Source: an uncultured Rhodanobacteraceae bacterium (GTDB lineage Bacteria; Pseudomonadota; Gammaproteobacteria; Xanthomonadales; Ahniellaceae). From it: a stretch of 6,011 nt of DNA. Each line of letters begins with the position of its first letter. Position 1 is the stretch's first letter. The stretch covers positions 1-6,011 of the forward strand of contig CALMWD010000070.1 of the NCBI GenBank assembly GCA_937873105.1, read 5' to 3'. The position numbers and the translations under genes were made by a program. Under the pieces are notes generated by a model. That model was not told the origin of the DNA. It did no database searches and saw nothing but the letters and a program-made list of their open reading frames with translations. Positions 5,845 through 6,011 of the stretch are shown here, piece by piece.

Positions 5845-6011
5845 CGCGCGTCGTTTGAATCCGGTTGACGGCTGGCTGCGACGCCTGTCGCTGCGCCTGC
5901 TGCCGCCGCGATGCCTGCTGTGCCGCGCGCCGGGCGCGGAGGGCCGCGAACTCTGCGCCGACTGCGTCCGCGACCTGCCCTGGAACCGCGCCTTCTGCGC
6001 GCGCTGCGCCC
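5822..6011 (+). CDS. comF: ComF family protein, N-terminal part (runs off the right edge)
   Basis: An open frame from ATG 5822 to the window end gives 63 complete codons. After a basic N-terminal segment, three Cys pairs appear: Cys31-x2-Cys34 (RCLLCR), Cys45-x2-Cys48 (LCADCV) and Cys59-x2-Cys62 (FCARCA), with LPWN between the last two. This is the double zinc-finger start of ComF/GntX-type proteins; the phosphoribosyltransferase-like domain that should follow lies outside the window. ComF in naturally competent bacteria helps take incoming single-stranded DNA through the inner membrane or process it, while GntX-type relatives are less well defined. No good Shine-Dalgarno sequence precedes ATG 5822; a TTG at 5855 is the only other plausible start. 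It is divergent from bioB across 53 bp. The family call is firm; exact start and role are less so. Confidence 0.88.
   Translation, partial: MDPTPPVNARRLNPVDGWLRRLSLRLLPPRCLLCRAPGAEGRELCADCVRDLPWNRAFCARCA

Overview
This window is high-GC DNA that reads as a gammaproteobacterial chromosome, most likely from Xanthomonadaceae/Lysobacterales. That placement rests on recalled similarity of BioB and BioF to xanthomonad proteins, the order bioB-bioF-bioH-bioC opposite a divergent comF, and the strong G/C third-position bias. It was not checked by a database search. Almost every base is coding. The only true divergent intergenic gap is the 53 bp between bioB and comF.

Layout, from right to left. At the right edge (5822-6011, + strand) is the 5' part of a comF-type gene with its Cys-rich zinc-finger start. 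Everything else is on the - strand and forms one tight co-directional run. In transcription order it is bioB (5768-4695), bioF (4698-3523, TTG start), a small COG3602-type ACT-domain gene (3526-3137), bioH (3133-2351), bioC (2305-1418), an ECF-like sigma factor gene (1393-845), a one-helix membrane protein that is probably its anti-sigma factor (848-159), and the start of a secreted protein that runs off the left edge (137-1). Three junctions are 4-base start/stop overlaps (bioB/bioF, bioF/ACT, sigma/anti-sigma). The others are gaps of 3, 45, 24 and 21 bp.

How the genes work together. BioC methylates malonyl-ACP so that it can enter fatty acid elongation. BioH removes the methyl ester to give pimeloyl-ACP. 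BioF condenses this with L-alanine to KAPA. BioB inserts sulfur into dethiobiotin. The two middle enzymes, BioA and BioD, are not encoded here. A good sigma70-type promoter for the run (TTGACA, 16-bp spacer, TAGACT) lies between bioB and comF and overlaps the comF start codon. Just downstream is a perfect 8-bp inverted repeat whose half-sites are two helical turns apart, which makes it a candidate operator.

The points most worth a second look are the ACT-domain gene locked between bioF and bioH, the ECF sigma/anti-sigma/secreted-protein module attached to the end of the biotin genes, the candidate operator, and a Cys/Gly-rich N-terminal extension on BioB. I see no mobile elements, CRISPR arrays, tRNA or rRNA genes.
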